A stretch of DNA of 64,000 bases from Bacillus sp. N1-1 (GTDB taxonomy: Bacteria; Bacillota; Bacilli; Bacillales; Guptibacillaceae): positions 2,108,001 through 2,172,000 of the forward strand of contig NZ_CP046564.1 in assembly GCF_009818105.1 (NCBI RefSeq). The letters are read 5' to 3'. The translations under genes and the position numbers were made by a program. Below are positions 1 through 9,092 of the stretch, one piece after another (within the stretch, counting starts at the first letter, position 1; each line of letters begins with the position of its first letter). The notes under the pieces are model-generated. The model was not told the DNA's origin. It did no database searches and was given only the letters and a program-made list of their open reading frames with translations.

Positions 1-1
1 T

Positions 2-448
2 GCAAATTTAGATCGTTACCATGTACACGCCCATCATTTTGGTGGATATGTTACCTTCATCGATAGTGTTGAGAGCTACTATCGTTATAGTATGGAAATG
101 CTTGATCCAAATGTGACGCAGGAATTATTTTATAACACGGGTCCAATTTATACGAAAGTAAAGCACGAATCACCTGCGAAGTATTTAGAAAGCTCCAGCG
201 TGTCGAACTCCTTGATTGCAAACGGCTGTACGATTTCGGGGACGGTAGAAAATAGCATTTTGTTTAGAGGAATTAGAGTTGGAAAAGGTGCGGTTATTAA
301 AAACAGTATCATTATGCAGAAGTGTGAAATTGGTGAGGGTGCAGTGATTGAGAATGTGATTCTAGATAAAGACGTTTCCGTATCACCAAACGAGAAGGTA
401 ATTTCTGAAGATCAACCACGCGTTATCGCAAAATCGACTGTCATCTAG
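2..448 (+). CDS. glgD: GlgD, glucose-1-phosphate adenylyltransferase regulatory subunit (3' fragment)
   Basis: The reading frame is already open at base 2, so only the C-terminal part (about 148 residues) is present. It shows the left-handed beta-helix hexapeptide pattern of ADP-glucose pyrophosphorylase C-termini (SNSLIANGCTISGTVENSIL, then IRVGKGAVIKNSII and CEIGEGAVIENVIL). In Firmicutes GlgD pairs with catalytic GlgC to make ADP-glucose. It lies 15 bases before glgA, as in glgBCDAP operons. Assignment to GlgD rather than GlgC rests on the divergent tail and the position next to glgA; the catalytic domain is outside the window. Confidence 0.85.
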   Translation, partial: ANLDRYHVHAHHFGGYVTFIDSVESYYRYSMEMLDPNVTQELFYNTGPIYTKVKHESPAKYLESSSVSNSLIANGCTISGTVENSILFRGIRVGKGAVIKNSIIMQKCEIGEGAVIENVILDKDVSVSPNEKVISEDQPRVIAKSTVI

Positions 449-463
449 TAGGGGGAACTTGTA

Positions 464-1894
464 ATGAACGTACTATTTGCTGCATCTGAAGGTCATCCAT
501 TTATTAAAACGGGTGGTCTTGGTGATGTGATCGGTGCTCTTCCAAAAGCACTTCAAAAACAGGGAGCGAACGTTTCTGTTATCTTACCTAAATATCAAGA
601 TATGAATGAGGAGTTTAAAAGTCAGCTTGAATTAAAAGAGACGATTACCGTTTCAGTTGGCTGGCGCGATAAATATTGTGGCATTGAAATGCTTAAGTAT
701 GATGGCATCACCTATTATTTCGTTGACAATGAATATTATTTTAAGCGAAGTGGTAGCTATGGATACTTTGATGACGGTGAGCGCTTTTCATTTTTTTGTA
801 AAGCCGTATTAGAAGCGATTCCATATCTTGAAGATCAGCCTGACATTCTCCATTGCCACGATTGGCAAACAGGGATGATTCCTGTGCTAAAGAAAGCCCA
901 TTATAGAAACCACCCGTACTATGAGGGAATGAAGGTCGTTTATACAATTCATAATTTGCGTTATCAGGGCATTTTTCCAAAGTCCATTTTGCATGATTTG
1001 CTAGATTTAAGCGAACTTCATTTTAATAATGAAGGCGTAGAGTTTCATGGAAATGTAAGCTTCATGAAGGGTGGACTGCTTTATGCAGATTACATTACAA
1101 CTGTAAGTCCATCGTATGCGGATGAAATTAAGCAGCCTTATTTCGGTGAATACTTGGATGGAGTTATGAGGAAGAGAGAAAATGAATTTACTGGTATTAT
1201 TAACGGGATTGATACGGATCTTTACGATCCCGCCAGTGATTCGGCTCTTGCTTATACGTATCACGCCTCACATCTTCTAAAAGAAAAAAACAAAACCGAT
1301 CTTCAAAAGAAGCTCGGTCTACAAATAGGAGAAGGCATTCCAGTTATTGCCCTTATCACGCGACTTGTCGAACAAAAGGGGATCGATCTGTTCTTCAGAG
1401 TCTTACCTGAAATAATGGAGCAAAAAGTCCAGGTAGTTGTACTTGGAACAGGTGATGAGCATTATGAGCATATGCTTCGAGAAGCAGAAGCACGCTATCC
1501 TGGTAGATTTTCAGCAAACATTTATTTTGATGATGGTTTTGCGCGCCAGCTTTATGCTGCATCTGATTTGTTCTTAATGCCTTCCCAATTTGAGCCATGT
1601 GGCATTAGTCAGCTGATCGCGCTACGATATGGCAGTCTTCCAATTGTACGAGAAACTGGTGGCTTAAAAGATACTGTTCAACCTTATAACAAGTTTACAG
1701 GGGAGGGGCATGGATTTAGTTTTGCGAACTATAATGCGCACGAGATGTTAGATACGATCCGACTTGCTCTTGATCTCTATCACCATGATGACATCACGTG
1801 GAAAAAACTAGTTGTAAGAGCCATGCGTCTTAACTATTCGTGGGAAGCTTCATCAGTAAAATACTTAAATTTGTATCAAAACCTATTAAAATAA
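464..1894 (+). CDS. glgA: Glycogen synthase (ADP-glucose)
   Basis: A 476-residue GT-B (GT5) enzyme that extends alpha-1,4-glucan from ADP-glucose. The N-terminal KTGGLGD motif at about residues 15-21 is the ADP-glucose binding signature, and FEPCGISQL in the C-terminal domain holds the conserved GT5 glutamate. Length matches bacterial GlgA. The start ATG follows GGGGGAA at a good distance. It is the last gene of the glycogen operon here, closed by a terminator at 1914; no glgP follows directly. Confidence 0.96.
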   Translation: MNVLFAASEGHPFIKTGGLGDVIGALPKALQKQGANVSVILPKYQDMNEEFKSQLELKETITVSVGWRDKYCGIEMLKYDGITYYFVDNEYYFKRSGSYGYFDDGERFSFFCKAVLEAIPYLEDQPDILHCHDWQTGMIPVLKKAHYRNHPYYEGMKVVYTIHNLRYQGIFPKSILHDLLDLSELHFNNEGVEFHGNVSFMKGGLLYADYITTVSPSYADEIKQPYFGEYLDGVMRKRENEFTGIINGIDTDLYDPASDSALAYTYHASHLLKEKNKTDLQKKLGLQIGEGIPVIALITRLVEQKGIDLFFRVLPEIMEQKVQVVVLGTGDEHYEHMLREAEARYPGRFSANIYFDDGFARQLYAASDLFLMPSQFEPCGISQLIALRYGSLPIVRETGGLKDTVQPYNKFTGEGHGFSFANYNAHEMLDTIRLALDLYHHDDITWKKLVVRAMRLNYSWEASSVKYLNLYQNLLK

Positions 1895-1913
1895 TTTCAA
1901 ACTTTACCGATAA

Positions 1914-1946
1914 GAAAAGCAGAGGGGAAACTCTCTGCTTTTTTCG
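1914..1946 (+). terminator. Rho-independent terminator after glgA
   Basis: The arms AAAAGCAGAG and CTCTGCTTTT pair perfectly around a short loop and run into a T tract. Confidence 0.85.
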
Positions 1947-1985
1947 TTAAGAATGCTACAAATTTAGGATAGGAGAAATTGATTG

Positions 1986-3020
1986 ATGATATCATGTACA
2001 AAGTGCCAAACTATACCAGACATTCATTCTTCTGGTTATATAGAAATCTTTACTACCGTCCCTCAGCTGAATCAAAGTTTACATGACCTCATGGGCCGAA
2101 AGCAGCTAGACCATCCGCTAGTCATTCCTTTTGTAGGTCAAGAAGCTTTAGCAGAGGTTTGTCGCCTGATCGCTTCGAATTTTAATCAGGCAGCAGTTGA
2201 CATGTTTTTTTGCTCAACATTTTCAGAGAATGAAAGGGAGAAAAGTCAACCACTCTCATTCTCGCAATTTTATTCAAGAGTCCAGCACCCTGATTACATA
2301 GAAATAATGAGACACTCTCTCTTTACAAGCCATATGCAGCCGATCATCACGCTTGCTGATCAGAGTATTACAGGATATGAGTTTTTAATGCGTCCTGCGA
2401 GTGACGACTATCTTTTTTATCCTAACGAATTATTTGAAATGGCAAGACAATCTGGTCTTCAGTCATTTCTTGATAGTGCCGCTAGAATTGCTTCACTTAA
2501 AGTAAGCGCCTCCCATCTAGAAAATGGGATGAAGCGATTTATTAACTTCTTACCATCCTCCATTTATGATCCTGCTCACTGTCTTCGAACGACGTTTCAA
2601 GCAGTGAATGCCTTCAAGATTGATCCAAATGATCTTGTGTTTGAAGTAGTGGAAACGGAAAAAATTAATGAAATTGATCATTTGAAAAAGATTTTTAAAA
2701 CGTATCAACAAGAGGGGATGAAGATGGCGCTCGATGATGTTGGATCAGGTTTTGCAACAAGAGAAATATTATTAGAATTAAAACCTGATTATGCAAAGAT
2801 TGATCGAAGTTTGATTTCTTATAGTGACCAGGACCCTGTTAAACAGAAGCATTTAATTGAGATGGTTTCGATTTCAAAAGAGGAAGGCATTACGTTGCTC
2901 GCTGAGGGGATTGAACGAAAAGATGAAGTTGATTTTTGTAGAGAAATAGGAATCCCACTTGGTCAGGGCTACTATTTTGGACGTCCTGCAAAGGAACCCG
3001 TTACAGCTATTCAAATATAA
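1986..3020 (+). CDS. EAL-domain cyclic-di-GMP phosphodiesterase-like protein
   Basis: A soluble protein of 344 residues with a poorly recognised N-terminal region (about 1-110, containing CTKC at residues 4-7) and an EAL domain from about 112. Expected c-di-GMP phosphodiesterase residues are present: the motif glutamate in YEFLMR (about residue 132), Asn in FINFLP, Glu in FEVVE, DD in ALDDVGSG, Lys in AKIDRS, Glu in LAEGIE and Gln in GQGYYFG. The signature reads EFL rather than EAL and DDFG reads DDVG, so activity is likely but unproven. No GGDEF or membrane segment is visible. ATG at 1986 and TTG at 1983 both fit AGGAGA at 1971. Confidence 0.85.
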   Translation: MISCTKCQTIPDIHSSGYIEIFTTVPQLNQSLHDLMGRKQLDHPLVIPFVGQEALAEVCRLIASNFNQAAVDMFFCSTFSENEREKSQPLSFSQFYSRVQHPDYIEIMRHSLFTSHMQPIITLADQSITGYEFLMRPASDDYLFYPNELFEMARQSGLQSFLDSAARIASLKVSASHLENGMKRFINFLPSSIYDPAHCLRTTFQAVNAFKIDPNDLVFEVVETEKINEIDHLKKIFKTYQQEGMKMALDDVGSGFATREILLELKPDYAKIDRSLISYSDQDPVKQKHLIEMVSISKEEGITLLAEGIERKDEVDFCREIGIPLGQGYYFGRPAKEPVTAIQI

Positions 3021-3095
3021 AGTGGACAGACATGACTAACTTCGAGTGAGTGACGCTTATGATCAAGAGATTAATAACTTCTCATACTACTAAGG

Positions 3096-3121
3096 AAAAG
3101 AAGGGGGCGCCCTTCTTTTTC
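3096..3121 (+). terminator. Terminator after the EAL gene
   Basis: A compact hairpin with arms AAAAGAAGGG and CCCTTCTTTT followed by more T residues. Confidence 0.75.
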
Positions 3122-3183
3122 TTATGGAAATTTAGAGTGAAAACCGATATGCTTACGACAGATTACAAAATTGAGGTGACGGA

Positions 3184-4290
3184 ATGTTAACGTTTTATCA
3201 ACGCTATGCGCGTACAGCTTTTGATATTGGACTTATCGTACTAACCGTGTTTCTAATAATGTTAGTATCTAGCTTTTTATTTGATATTGCAGCACCAATT
3301 ATCGTAGGGTATGTCATCTTTTTAATCATTGAACCTTTCGCACGTTTTTTACATCGAAAAGGAATTGGGAAGACAGCCGCAACGACCATTTCAACGCTCT
3401 TATTTGTTCTTGTTGTATTAAGTGTCGTCTTTCTAGCGGGAGCTATTTTTGTTCTTCAGTTACAAAATCTAATCAGCTTAATTCCTGGATATGTTGCGAA
3501 GTTTCAAGATCAGATTATGAATTATATCGAATGGGGACAGCTTCAGATGAATGCTCTTCCACCTGATGTACTTGAAAAGGCCCAGGACTTTTCATTAACT
3601 CTTGTAGAAAAGGCATCGTTTATGCTAACTGCATTCTTAAATAGTGTGTTTGCCTTTGTAACTTCAATCCCAACACTAGTGATTAATTTCATTGTCGGTA
3701 TCGTACTTGCTTATTTTTTAAGTATCGAAATTGAAATGTGGAAGCGAATTGCGGCGAAACGCACGCCGAATACGTTTAAGACCGCATACTTCTTCTTAAA
3801 GGAGAATGTATTAAGTGGGATTGGAGCTTACTTAAAGGCACAGTTAAAGCTCATAACGATTACGTTTGTTCTCGTTCTATGTGGATTATGGATCTTGCGA
3901 GTAGATAATGCGTTTACTCTTGCTCTATTATCAGCGTTTTTTGATTTATTACCCCTTCTCGGTGTTTCGGCCATTTTCATACCGTGGGCTATTTATCTAT
4001 TTGCGATAGGGCAAACATCTCTTGCAGTATCGCTTTTAATCTTGCTAGCGGTTGTCATGCTTGTGAGACAGATTATGGAGCCGAAAATAACGGGTGATTC
4101 CCTTGGTGTGTCAGCATTTACAATTCTATCCTTTATGATTATTTCACTCTCATTATTTGGGATTTCAGGAGTTATTATTTCACCGATTTTACTCATATTG
4201 ATTAAAGCTCTTTATGATCACGGGTATTTAAGTAAGTGGATTCATCTTCCTAGTGAAGAATTTTCAAATCCACAGGATGATAGACGGTAG
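3184..4290 (+). CDS. AI-2E family (PF01594) membrane transporter
   Basis: A 368-residue polytopic membrane protein with N-terminal hydrophobic helices, a soluble stretch at about residues 90-140, and further helices to about residue 345, as in the AI-2E/UPF0118 exporter family (YrrI, YueF, YtvI relatives). A late segment reading DLLPLLGV is typical of the family. Substrate cannot be read from sequence; family members range from autoinducer release to sodium/proton antiport. SD GAGGTG precedes the ATG. It sits 15 bases before a transglycosylase gene and is probably co-transcribed with it. Confidence 0.88.
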   Translation: MLTFYQRYARTAFDIGLIVLTVFLIMLVSSFLFDIAAPIIVGYVIFLIIEPFARFLHRKGIGKTAATTISTLLFVLVVLSVVFLAGAIFVLQLQNLISLIPGYVAKFQDQIMNYIEWGQLQMNALPPDVLEKAQDFSLTLVEKASFMLTAFLNSVFAFVTSIPTLVINFIVGIVLAYFLSIEIEMWKRIAAKRTPNTFKTAYFFLKENVLSGIGAYLKAQLKLITITFVLVLCGLWILRVDNAFTLALLSAFFDLLPLLGVSAIFIPWAIYLFAIGQTSLAVSLLILLAVVMLVRQIMEPKITGDSLGVSAFTILSFMIISLSLFGISGVIISPILLILIKALYDHGYLSKWIHLPSEEFSNPQDDRR

Positions 4291-4305
4291 GAAGGAAGAA
4301 CGAAT

Positions 4306-4899
4306 GTGAAACGAACGGGAAGTTTAATTATCGTAACGATTATCATTAGTGGTGTGATTGGCTTGATTTTAAAACAGTCACCGGATTCTTTTTCTCAGCC
4401 ATTAAAAAAATCCGAGGTGCCAGAGGAGTATATTGATCTCTACCGTGAAGCAGGAGATGAATATGATGTGCAATGGGAGCTTCTCGCGGCTGTTCATCGT
4501 GTTGAAACAAAGTTCTCCACGATGTCGACATTAGAAAGTCCAAAAGGGGCAATTGGCCATTATCAATTTATGCCTCTAACCTGGATCGGCTGGAGCTATG
4601 GCGGTAGCCGTCTTGGTGAACTCGATAAGGATGATTTAGTGGATATTACGGATTTAGAGCTGATTCAAAAGCACGGTGGATATGGAAAAGATGGAAACGG
4701 TGATGGAAAAGCGGACCCTTATAACCTTAAAGATGCTGCGTATACTGCAGCGAGCTACCTTTCAGCCAATGGAGCTAGTGAGGGAAGACTGGAAAGTGCG
4801 CTGTTTGCTTACAATCAAAGCGATGAGTACGTCGAAGAAGTGCTCTCATTTTATAATGAATATAAAGAAAACGCTACAGTGGTGAAATTAGATCCTTGA
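4306..4899 (+). CDS. Secreted or membrane-anchored lytic transglycosylase (SLT fold)
   Basis: A 197-residue protein with a GTG start after GGAAGGAAG. An N-terminal hydrophobic helix (about residues 5-22) is followed by a lysozyme-like transglycosylase domain. The likely catalytic glutamate is in HRVETKFS (about residue 67), followed by GAIGHYQFMP, the family's G-x-x-QxxP region. KDGNGDGKADP resembles a calcium-binding loop. It should cleave glycan strands outside the membrane. It is shorter than enzymes with extra binding domains, so it is a minimal enzyme. Confidence 0.85.
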   Translation: MKRTGSLIIVTIIISGVIGLILKQSPDSFSQPLKKSEVPEEYIDLYREAGDEYDVQWELLAAVHRVETKFSTMSTLESPKGAIGHYQFMPLTWIGWSYGGSRLGELDKDDLVDITDLELIQKHGGYGKDGNGDGKADPYNLKDAAYTAASYLSANGASEGRLESALFAYNQSDEYVEEVLSFYNEYKENATVVKLDP

Positions 4900-4961
4900 T
4901 TCAATGTAATGGTACAGTGCTTTCACATATGATAAAATCACGATTAGAAGGGGGCGATTGC

Positions 4962-6083
4962 GTGAAGATTGTTTCAATCGAACCGACACCAAGTCCAAAT
5001 TCGATGAAAATTAATTTAAGTGAAGAGTTACCAGCTGGAGACACGAGGCAATATAAACTTGAGACTGATCTCACAAATGCTCCAGCGTATATTCAGAAAT
5101 TAATGGCAGTTCCAGGCGTGAAGGGCCTTTATCATGTGATGGATTTTATTGCACTAGAACGAAACGCGAAATACGCCTGGGAAGATATTCTCCCAGGTGC
5201 CAGAGAGGCGTTCGGTGAAGCTGTTGAAGAATACAAAGCATCAGAGCAGTCTTCTGAAGGTTTCGGTGAAATAAAAGTATCGATCCAAATGTTTCGTGGC
5301 ATCCCGATGCAAGTGAAGCTAGAAGAAGGGGAATCTGAACAGCGCTTTGGATTACCTGAGCGCTTTATGCAGGCAGCAATGAAAGCCTCATCAGCTTCAG
5401 AAAATATGGTGATGGAGCGACAGTGGAAGGAACAAAATCCAAGATACGGTTCACCTGAAGAGATCGGACAAGAGGTTACAGAAGAAATTGCGGCGACTTA
5501 CAGTGAAGAGCGACTTGAAGCACTTGTAAAAGCTGCATTTTCAGATCAAAGTGAATCAATTAAGCAGGAGAAAAAAGTGGTCACCCTTGCGATGCTTGAT
5601 GATGCTGACTGGAAGGTCAGATACGCTGCACTTGACCGTATGGATCCAGTGCTCACTGATTTACCAGTGCTAGAAAAGGCTTTGCAGGATGAAAAAGCTT
5701 CTGTACGACGCTTATCAGTCGTTTTCCTTGGTATGATCGAATCGAAGGAAGTGCTTCCGCTTCTTTATCAAGCATTGAAAGATAAGTCTGTTACAGTAAG
5801 ACGAACAGCTGGAGATTGTTTGTCTGATCTAGGTTTTGTTGAAGCCATTCCTGAAATGATTGAATCGCTACAAGATCGTAACAAGCTTGTTCGATGGAGG
5901 GCGGCAATGTTCTTATATGAAGTAGGAGACGAAACGGCAATTCCGGCACTTGAACAAGCGGTAAATGATCCGGAGTTTGAAGTAAAGATGCAGGCTGGTA
6001 TGGCGTTAGAGAGGATAAAAGGCGGAGAAGAAGCAAAAGGATCTGTCTGGCATCAAATGACGCAAGCAAGAAAATCAAATTAA
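4962..6083 (+). CDS. CvfC/YpgR-like protein: Nfu-type N-terminal domain plus HEAT repeats
   Basis: The GTG at 4962 is chosen because AGAAGGGGG lies just upstream and the product then begins MKIVSIEPTPSPNSMKI, the usual start of the family. The 373-residue protein has an Nfu/NifU N-terminal-like domain (about 1-85), a linker, and about five HEAT/PBS-lyase repeats from about 205 to the end. Staphylococcal CvfC is known as a conserved virulence factor; biochemistry is unclear. The C-terminal CxxC Fe-S module of true Nfu proteins is absent, so a direct cluster-carrier role is doubtful. Twenty bases separate it from brxA. Confidence 0.85.
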   Translation: MKIVSIEPTPSPNSMKINLSEELPAGDTRQYKLETDLTNAPAYIQKLMAVPGVKGLYHVMDFIALERNAKYAWEDILPGAREAFGEAVEEYKASEQSSEGFGEIKVSIQMFRGIPMQVKLEEGESEQRFGLPERFMQAAMKASSASENMVMERQWKEQNPRYGSPEEIGQEVTEEIAATYSEERLEALVKAAFSDQSESIKQEKKVVTLAMLDDADWKVRYAALDRMDPVLTDLPVLEKALQDEKASVRRLSVVFLGMIESKEVLPLLYQALKDKSVTVRRTAGDCLSDLGFVEAIPEMIESLQDRNKLVRWRAAMFLYEVGDETAIPALEQAVNDPEFEVKMQAGMALERIKGGEEAKGSVWHQMTQARKSN

Positions 6084-6103
6084 TTTCACAGGAGGTATAG
6101 GAT

Positions 6104-6532
6104 ATGAATCCATACGAAGAATATATGCGCCAGATGGCGCAACCAATGCGTGATGAATTAACATCAGCTGGTTTTGAGGAGCTTACAACACCGGATGAAG
6201 TAGCAAGCTTTATTTCGGAGAGAAAGGGAACCTCACTTGTTTTTATCAATTCCGTTTGTGGTTGTGCAGCTGGTCTCGCTCGCCCTGCCGCTCGTGAAGC
6301 GATTGAGTACGAAAAGAAACCAGAACATCTTGTGACCGTTTTTGCAGGACAGGATCGTGAAGCAACTGGAAAAATGCGTGAATATCTAGAAGGATATGAA
6401 CCATCATCACCTTCCATTGCCCTTCTAAAAGATGGTCAGGTACTTCACTTTATTCCAAGAGAAGAAATTGAAGATCATGATGTGGAAGAAATCGTAGCAA
6501 ATTTGACAGGAGCTTTTGAACAATATTGTTAA
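6104..6532 (+). CDS. brxA: Bacilliredoxin BrxA (YphP)
   Basis: A 142-residue thioredoxin-fold protein with the diagnostic active site NSVCGCAAGLARPA (about residues 50-63). Bacilliredoxins remove bacillithiol from mixed disulfides on proteins. The final EQYC cysteine is also typical of BrxA. It lies 20 bases behind the Nfu-HEAT gene with a clear AGGAGG, suggesting a two-gene unit linked to thiol or Fe-S stress, and ends at a strong terminator. Confidence 0.95.
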   Translation: MNPYEEYMRQMAQPMRDELTSAGFEELTTPDEVASFISERKGTSLVFINSVCGCAAGLARPAAREAIEYEKKPEHLVTVFAGQDREATGKMREYLEGYEPSSPSIALLKDGQVLHFIPREEIEDHDVEEIVANLTGAFEQYC

Positions 6533-6536
6533 TAAC

Positions 6537-6564
6537 AAAACTCCACTCATCTGAGTGGAGTTTT
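6537..6564 (+). terminator. Terminator after brxA
   Basis: Perfect 12-base arms (AAAACTCCACTC and GAGTGGAGTTTT) with a 4-base loop. Confidence 0.85.
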
Positions 6565-6590
6565 GCTCGAGTTAATAGGAGGTCGATAAA

Positions 6591-7031
6591 ATGGATCATG
6601 TATTTGAACTGCAAGGAAGCTGGAAGGGTGGCCTTTCTGGTGAGGGGATAGTAAAAACGGAAAACCTTACGACAGACGTCTCAATCCCCTCGTCAATGGG
6701 GGGAAGTGAAAGAGGAACGAACCCGGATGAATTGCTTTTAAGCTCGTCAGCTGCCTGTTATTTTATGACGATTGGCTTGTATTTAGAGCGAAATGAAATT
6801 CCTTTTGAAGATATTAAAATCTCATCTAAATTGACCGTAAGTGATAAAGGAAGGCTTCACGTTGCATCTATTCATCATTATCCAGTCATCTACCTGTCAA
6901 ATGATCCTAATGAGGCAATGACTTCGCGAATTCATGACATTGCCCATCGAGCAGAGGAAGGCTGTATGATTACAAGAGCGATCAAAGGAAATGTTGATGT
7001 TGTCGTAGAACCATCTATTAAAAAAGTGTGA
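6591..7031 (+). CDS. OsmC/Ohr-family thiol peroxidase
   Basis: A 146-residue OsmC-fold protein. Both family cysteines are visible: one in LLSSSAACYFM (about residue 56) and one in EEGCMITRAI (about residue 123). The pair reduces organic hydroperoxides in Ohr/OsmC enzymes. The first motif reads SAAC rather than the Ohr ACF pattern, so this fits the general OsmC branch. SD AGGAGG precedes the ATG. Its position just after brxA suggests oxidative-stress function. Confidence 0.88.
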   Translation: MDHVFELQGSWKGGLSGEGIVKTENLTTDVSIPSSMGGSERGTNPDELLLSSSAACYFMTIGLYLERNEIPFEDIKISSKLTVSDKGRLHVASIHHYPVIYLSNDPNEAMTSRIHDIAHRAEEGCMITRAIKGNVDVVVEPSIKKV

Positions 7032-7120
7032 TGTTTTTCACTGTAATCGTTCATTTGTTTTGATAAGCTGACAAAACATGCCTGTCCTAACCATTTAGAT
7101 CATATTATGAATCTCACCCT

Positions 7121-7148
7121 TTGCATTTCTTGCGAAAATCATTATAAT
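7121..7148 (+). promoter_or_regulatory. SigA-type promoter for the first trhO
   Basis: TTGCAT and TATAAT are separated by 16 bases, ending about 60 bases before the start codon at 7211. Confidence 0.65.
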
Positions 7149-7210
7149 AAGGTTTTGGAACGGAACAGTAACGGGCAAAATGGAAACAGTGAAATAAAGG
7201 AGATAGAAGC

Positions 7211-8179
7211 ATGAATAAAGACTATCGTGTATTATTGTTTTATAAATATGTACAAATTGATCAACCGGAAGAATATGTTGAAGAACACCTTGCTTTTTGT
7301 AAAGAGCATAATTTAAAAGGAAGAATCCTTATTGCGGAAGAAGGCATTAACGGAACGCTTTCTGGAACATTTGAAGAAACACAGCAATATATGGATATGA
7401 TGCATGCGGATGAGCGGTTCGCTGACTTGTTCTTTAAGATTGACGAAGCTTCTGAACATCCATTTAAAAAGATGCACGTCCGTTTAAGACCAGAGCTAGT
7501 TACGCTTCGTCTTGACGAAAACCATGATCCAAACCAGGTCGGTGGTAAGCACTTAAAGCCTGCTGAGTGGCGTGAAGCGATGCAGGAAGATGATGTCATT
7601 ATTCTTGATACTCGGAATGATTACGAGTATGATGTCGGTCATTTCCGCGGTGCCATTCGTCCAGATATTAAGAATTTCCGCGATTTGCCCGAGTGGGTTC
7701 AGGAAAATCTTGCCGATCAAAAGGATAAGAAGATTCTTACGTACTGTACGGGCGGAATACGCTGTGAAAAGTTCACAGGCTGGATGGTTAATCAAGGATT
7801 TGAGGATGTTAATCAGCTTGATGGTGGTATCGTGACGTATGGTCAGGATGAAGACACCAAAGGGGAACTTTGGGATGGACAGTGCTATGTGTTTGATGGC
7901 CGAATTACTGTTCCGATTAACCAAAAAGATCATGTTGTTGTTGGTAGAGATTACTTCACTGGTGAACCGTGTGAACGCTATGTTAATTGTGCAAGCCCTG
8001 AATGTAATAAACAAATTATTACATCAGAGGAGAACGAACATAAATACTTGCGCGGATGTTCACATGAGTGCAGAACATCACCTCGCAACCGTTACGTAGC
8101 TGAACATGGTTTAACGCAAGAGGAAGTCAATGAGCGACTACAAAAATTAATGCAAGAGCATATTGAACAAGAGGTTTAA
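7211..8179 (+). CDS. trhO: tRNA uridine(34) hydroxylase TrhO (rhodanese type), copy 1
   Basis: A 322-residue member of the TrhO/YceA family, which hydroxylates U34 of tRNA using oxygen as the first step to 5-methoxy- or 5-carboxymethoxyuridine. It has the N-terminal ferredoxin-like domain with [11 protein letters not shown], a rhodanese domain from about 125, and the catalytic loop [13 protein letters not shown] (about residues 178-190). A cysteine-rich C-terminal segment follows. A second homologue sits at 13128. The gene stands alone between its own promoter and terminator. Confidence 0.95.
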   Translation: MNKDYRVLLFYKYVQIDQPEEYVEEHLAFCKEHNLKGRILIAEEGINGTLSGTFEETQQYMDMMHADERFADLFFKIDEASEHPFKKMHVRLRPELVTLRLDENHDPNQVGGKHLKPAEWREAMQEDDVIILDTRNDYEYDVGHFRGAIRPDIKNFRDLPEWVQENLADQKDKKILTYCTGGIRCEKFTGWMVNQGFEDVNQLDGGIVTYGQDEDTKGELWDGQCYVFDGRITVPINQKDHVVVGRDYFTGEPCERYVNCASPECNKQIITSEENEHKYLRGCSHECRTSPRNRYVAEHGLTQEEVNERLQKLMQEHIEQEV

Positions 8180-8181
8180 TC

Positions 8182-8217
8182 AAAAAAGCTAGCTGTCTGT
8201 AGACAGCTAGCTTTTTA
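8182..8217. terminator. Bidirectional terminator between trhO and the telA operon
   Basis: A stem of AAAAAGCTAGCTGTCT with its complement AGACAGCTAGCTTTTT. T tracts face both directions, so it can end both convergent units; it covers the minus-strand stop codon at 8215-8217. Confidence 0.85.
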
Positions 8218-9075
8218 TTTGTCATATCTGATTTTATTTACTTTAAGAAGGTGATCCACTTTTGAAAGACGATGGTCTTCTATTTTTTCGAGGTATTGAT
8301 GAAGCGTTAACTCCATTTGGCAAAGAGCTTGAAATAGGTCGCGGTGCCGCAACTCGCGATTTTCTGCAGATAGGGCAGTATAGCCTGTCAGTATGTTCGG
8401 TAGCTCAGTTGAAAGCATCCGCTTTACAACATGGCGTTCCTCAAGGTCAAGGGGCTCAAGTTCAGGTAAGATTTGACGAAAAAGGTGAATGAGTCTTGTC
8501 GCTCTAGAATGAATAACGCCGCTAATATAAGCGTGTGTAGCCACTTGCTCTAAATGATTTAGTTGTTCTTTTAACACCGGATCAATTGCTCCTTGTTCTT
8601 GCGATGCATTTGTACCTAATAAGGCGTGATCTAATAATTTCATGCGCTGAAAAATCCCTTTAAAAAAAGGAGAGCGTTTAATACTTCGTTTAATAATTCT
8701 TCCTCGATCATTAATTAAAATGGTACCCTGCTTGCATTTACCTGTATCTCGTTTTGCGATCATTTGTCGTTCCCATTGAATGTAAAACTTTTTGGGTGTA
8801 GACGAACGATCTTTTTGGCTGTCATATCCAGAAAATAAAATAAGGTTTCGTCGTATTTTTAAATAAACAGTAAATCCTCGTTCTGTACGCTTCCATTTTT
8901 GTGGCTTATTTTCTAAAGGATCGAGTTTATCAATAAATTCATCTAACAACTGTTCCGCATATGAAAGGAAGTTCGTTGTACTCGCATCCTGAAGTAGTGA
9001 TGCTTCCACCGTCTTGAATTGCGGTGGTAACAGCTTTTCAAGCCACTGGGGTTCAGAAGAATCGAAAAGCCCCAT
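8215..9075 (-). CDS. Conserved protein of unknown function encoded with TelA
   Basis: A 286-residue soluble, basic, helix-rich protein that I do not recognise. The ATG at 9075 is chosen because CAGGAGGG lies 6 bases upstream; the longest frame would begin at 9093 inside telA. The first half holds a WKRTERGFTVYLKIRRN stretch and a beta-rich region; the second half looks alpha-helical. It starts 18 bases after telA and shares its promoter, so it probably acts with TelA in envelope or toxic-anion stress. No signal peptide or transmembrane helix is visible. Confidence 0.75.
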   Translation of the reverse strand: MGLFDSSEPQWLEKLLPPQFKTVEASLLQDASTTNFLSYAEQLLDEFIDKLDPLENKPQKWKRTERGFTVYLKIRRNLILFSGYDSQKDRSSTPKKFYIQWERQMIAKRDTGKCKQGTILINDRGRIIKRSIKRSPFFKGIFQRMKLLDHALLGTNASQEQGAIDPVLKEQLNHLEQVATHAYISGVIHSRATRLIHLFRQILPELEPLDLEERHVVKRMLSTELPNILTGYTALSAENRELRHRDLFQALCQMELTLHQYLEKIEDHRLSKVDHLLKVNKIRYDK

Positions 9076-9092
9076 AGGATTCCCTCCTGTCA

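Noticed and set aside
4676..4885. 69-residue frame inside the transglycosylase gene
   Set aside because: Entirely within a well supported coding region, in another frame, with low-complexity composition.
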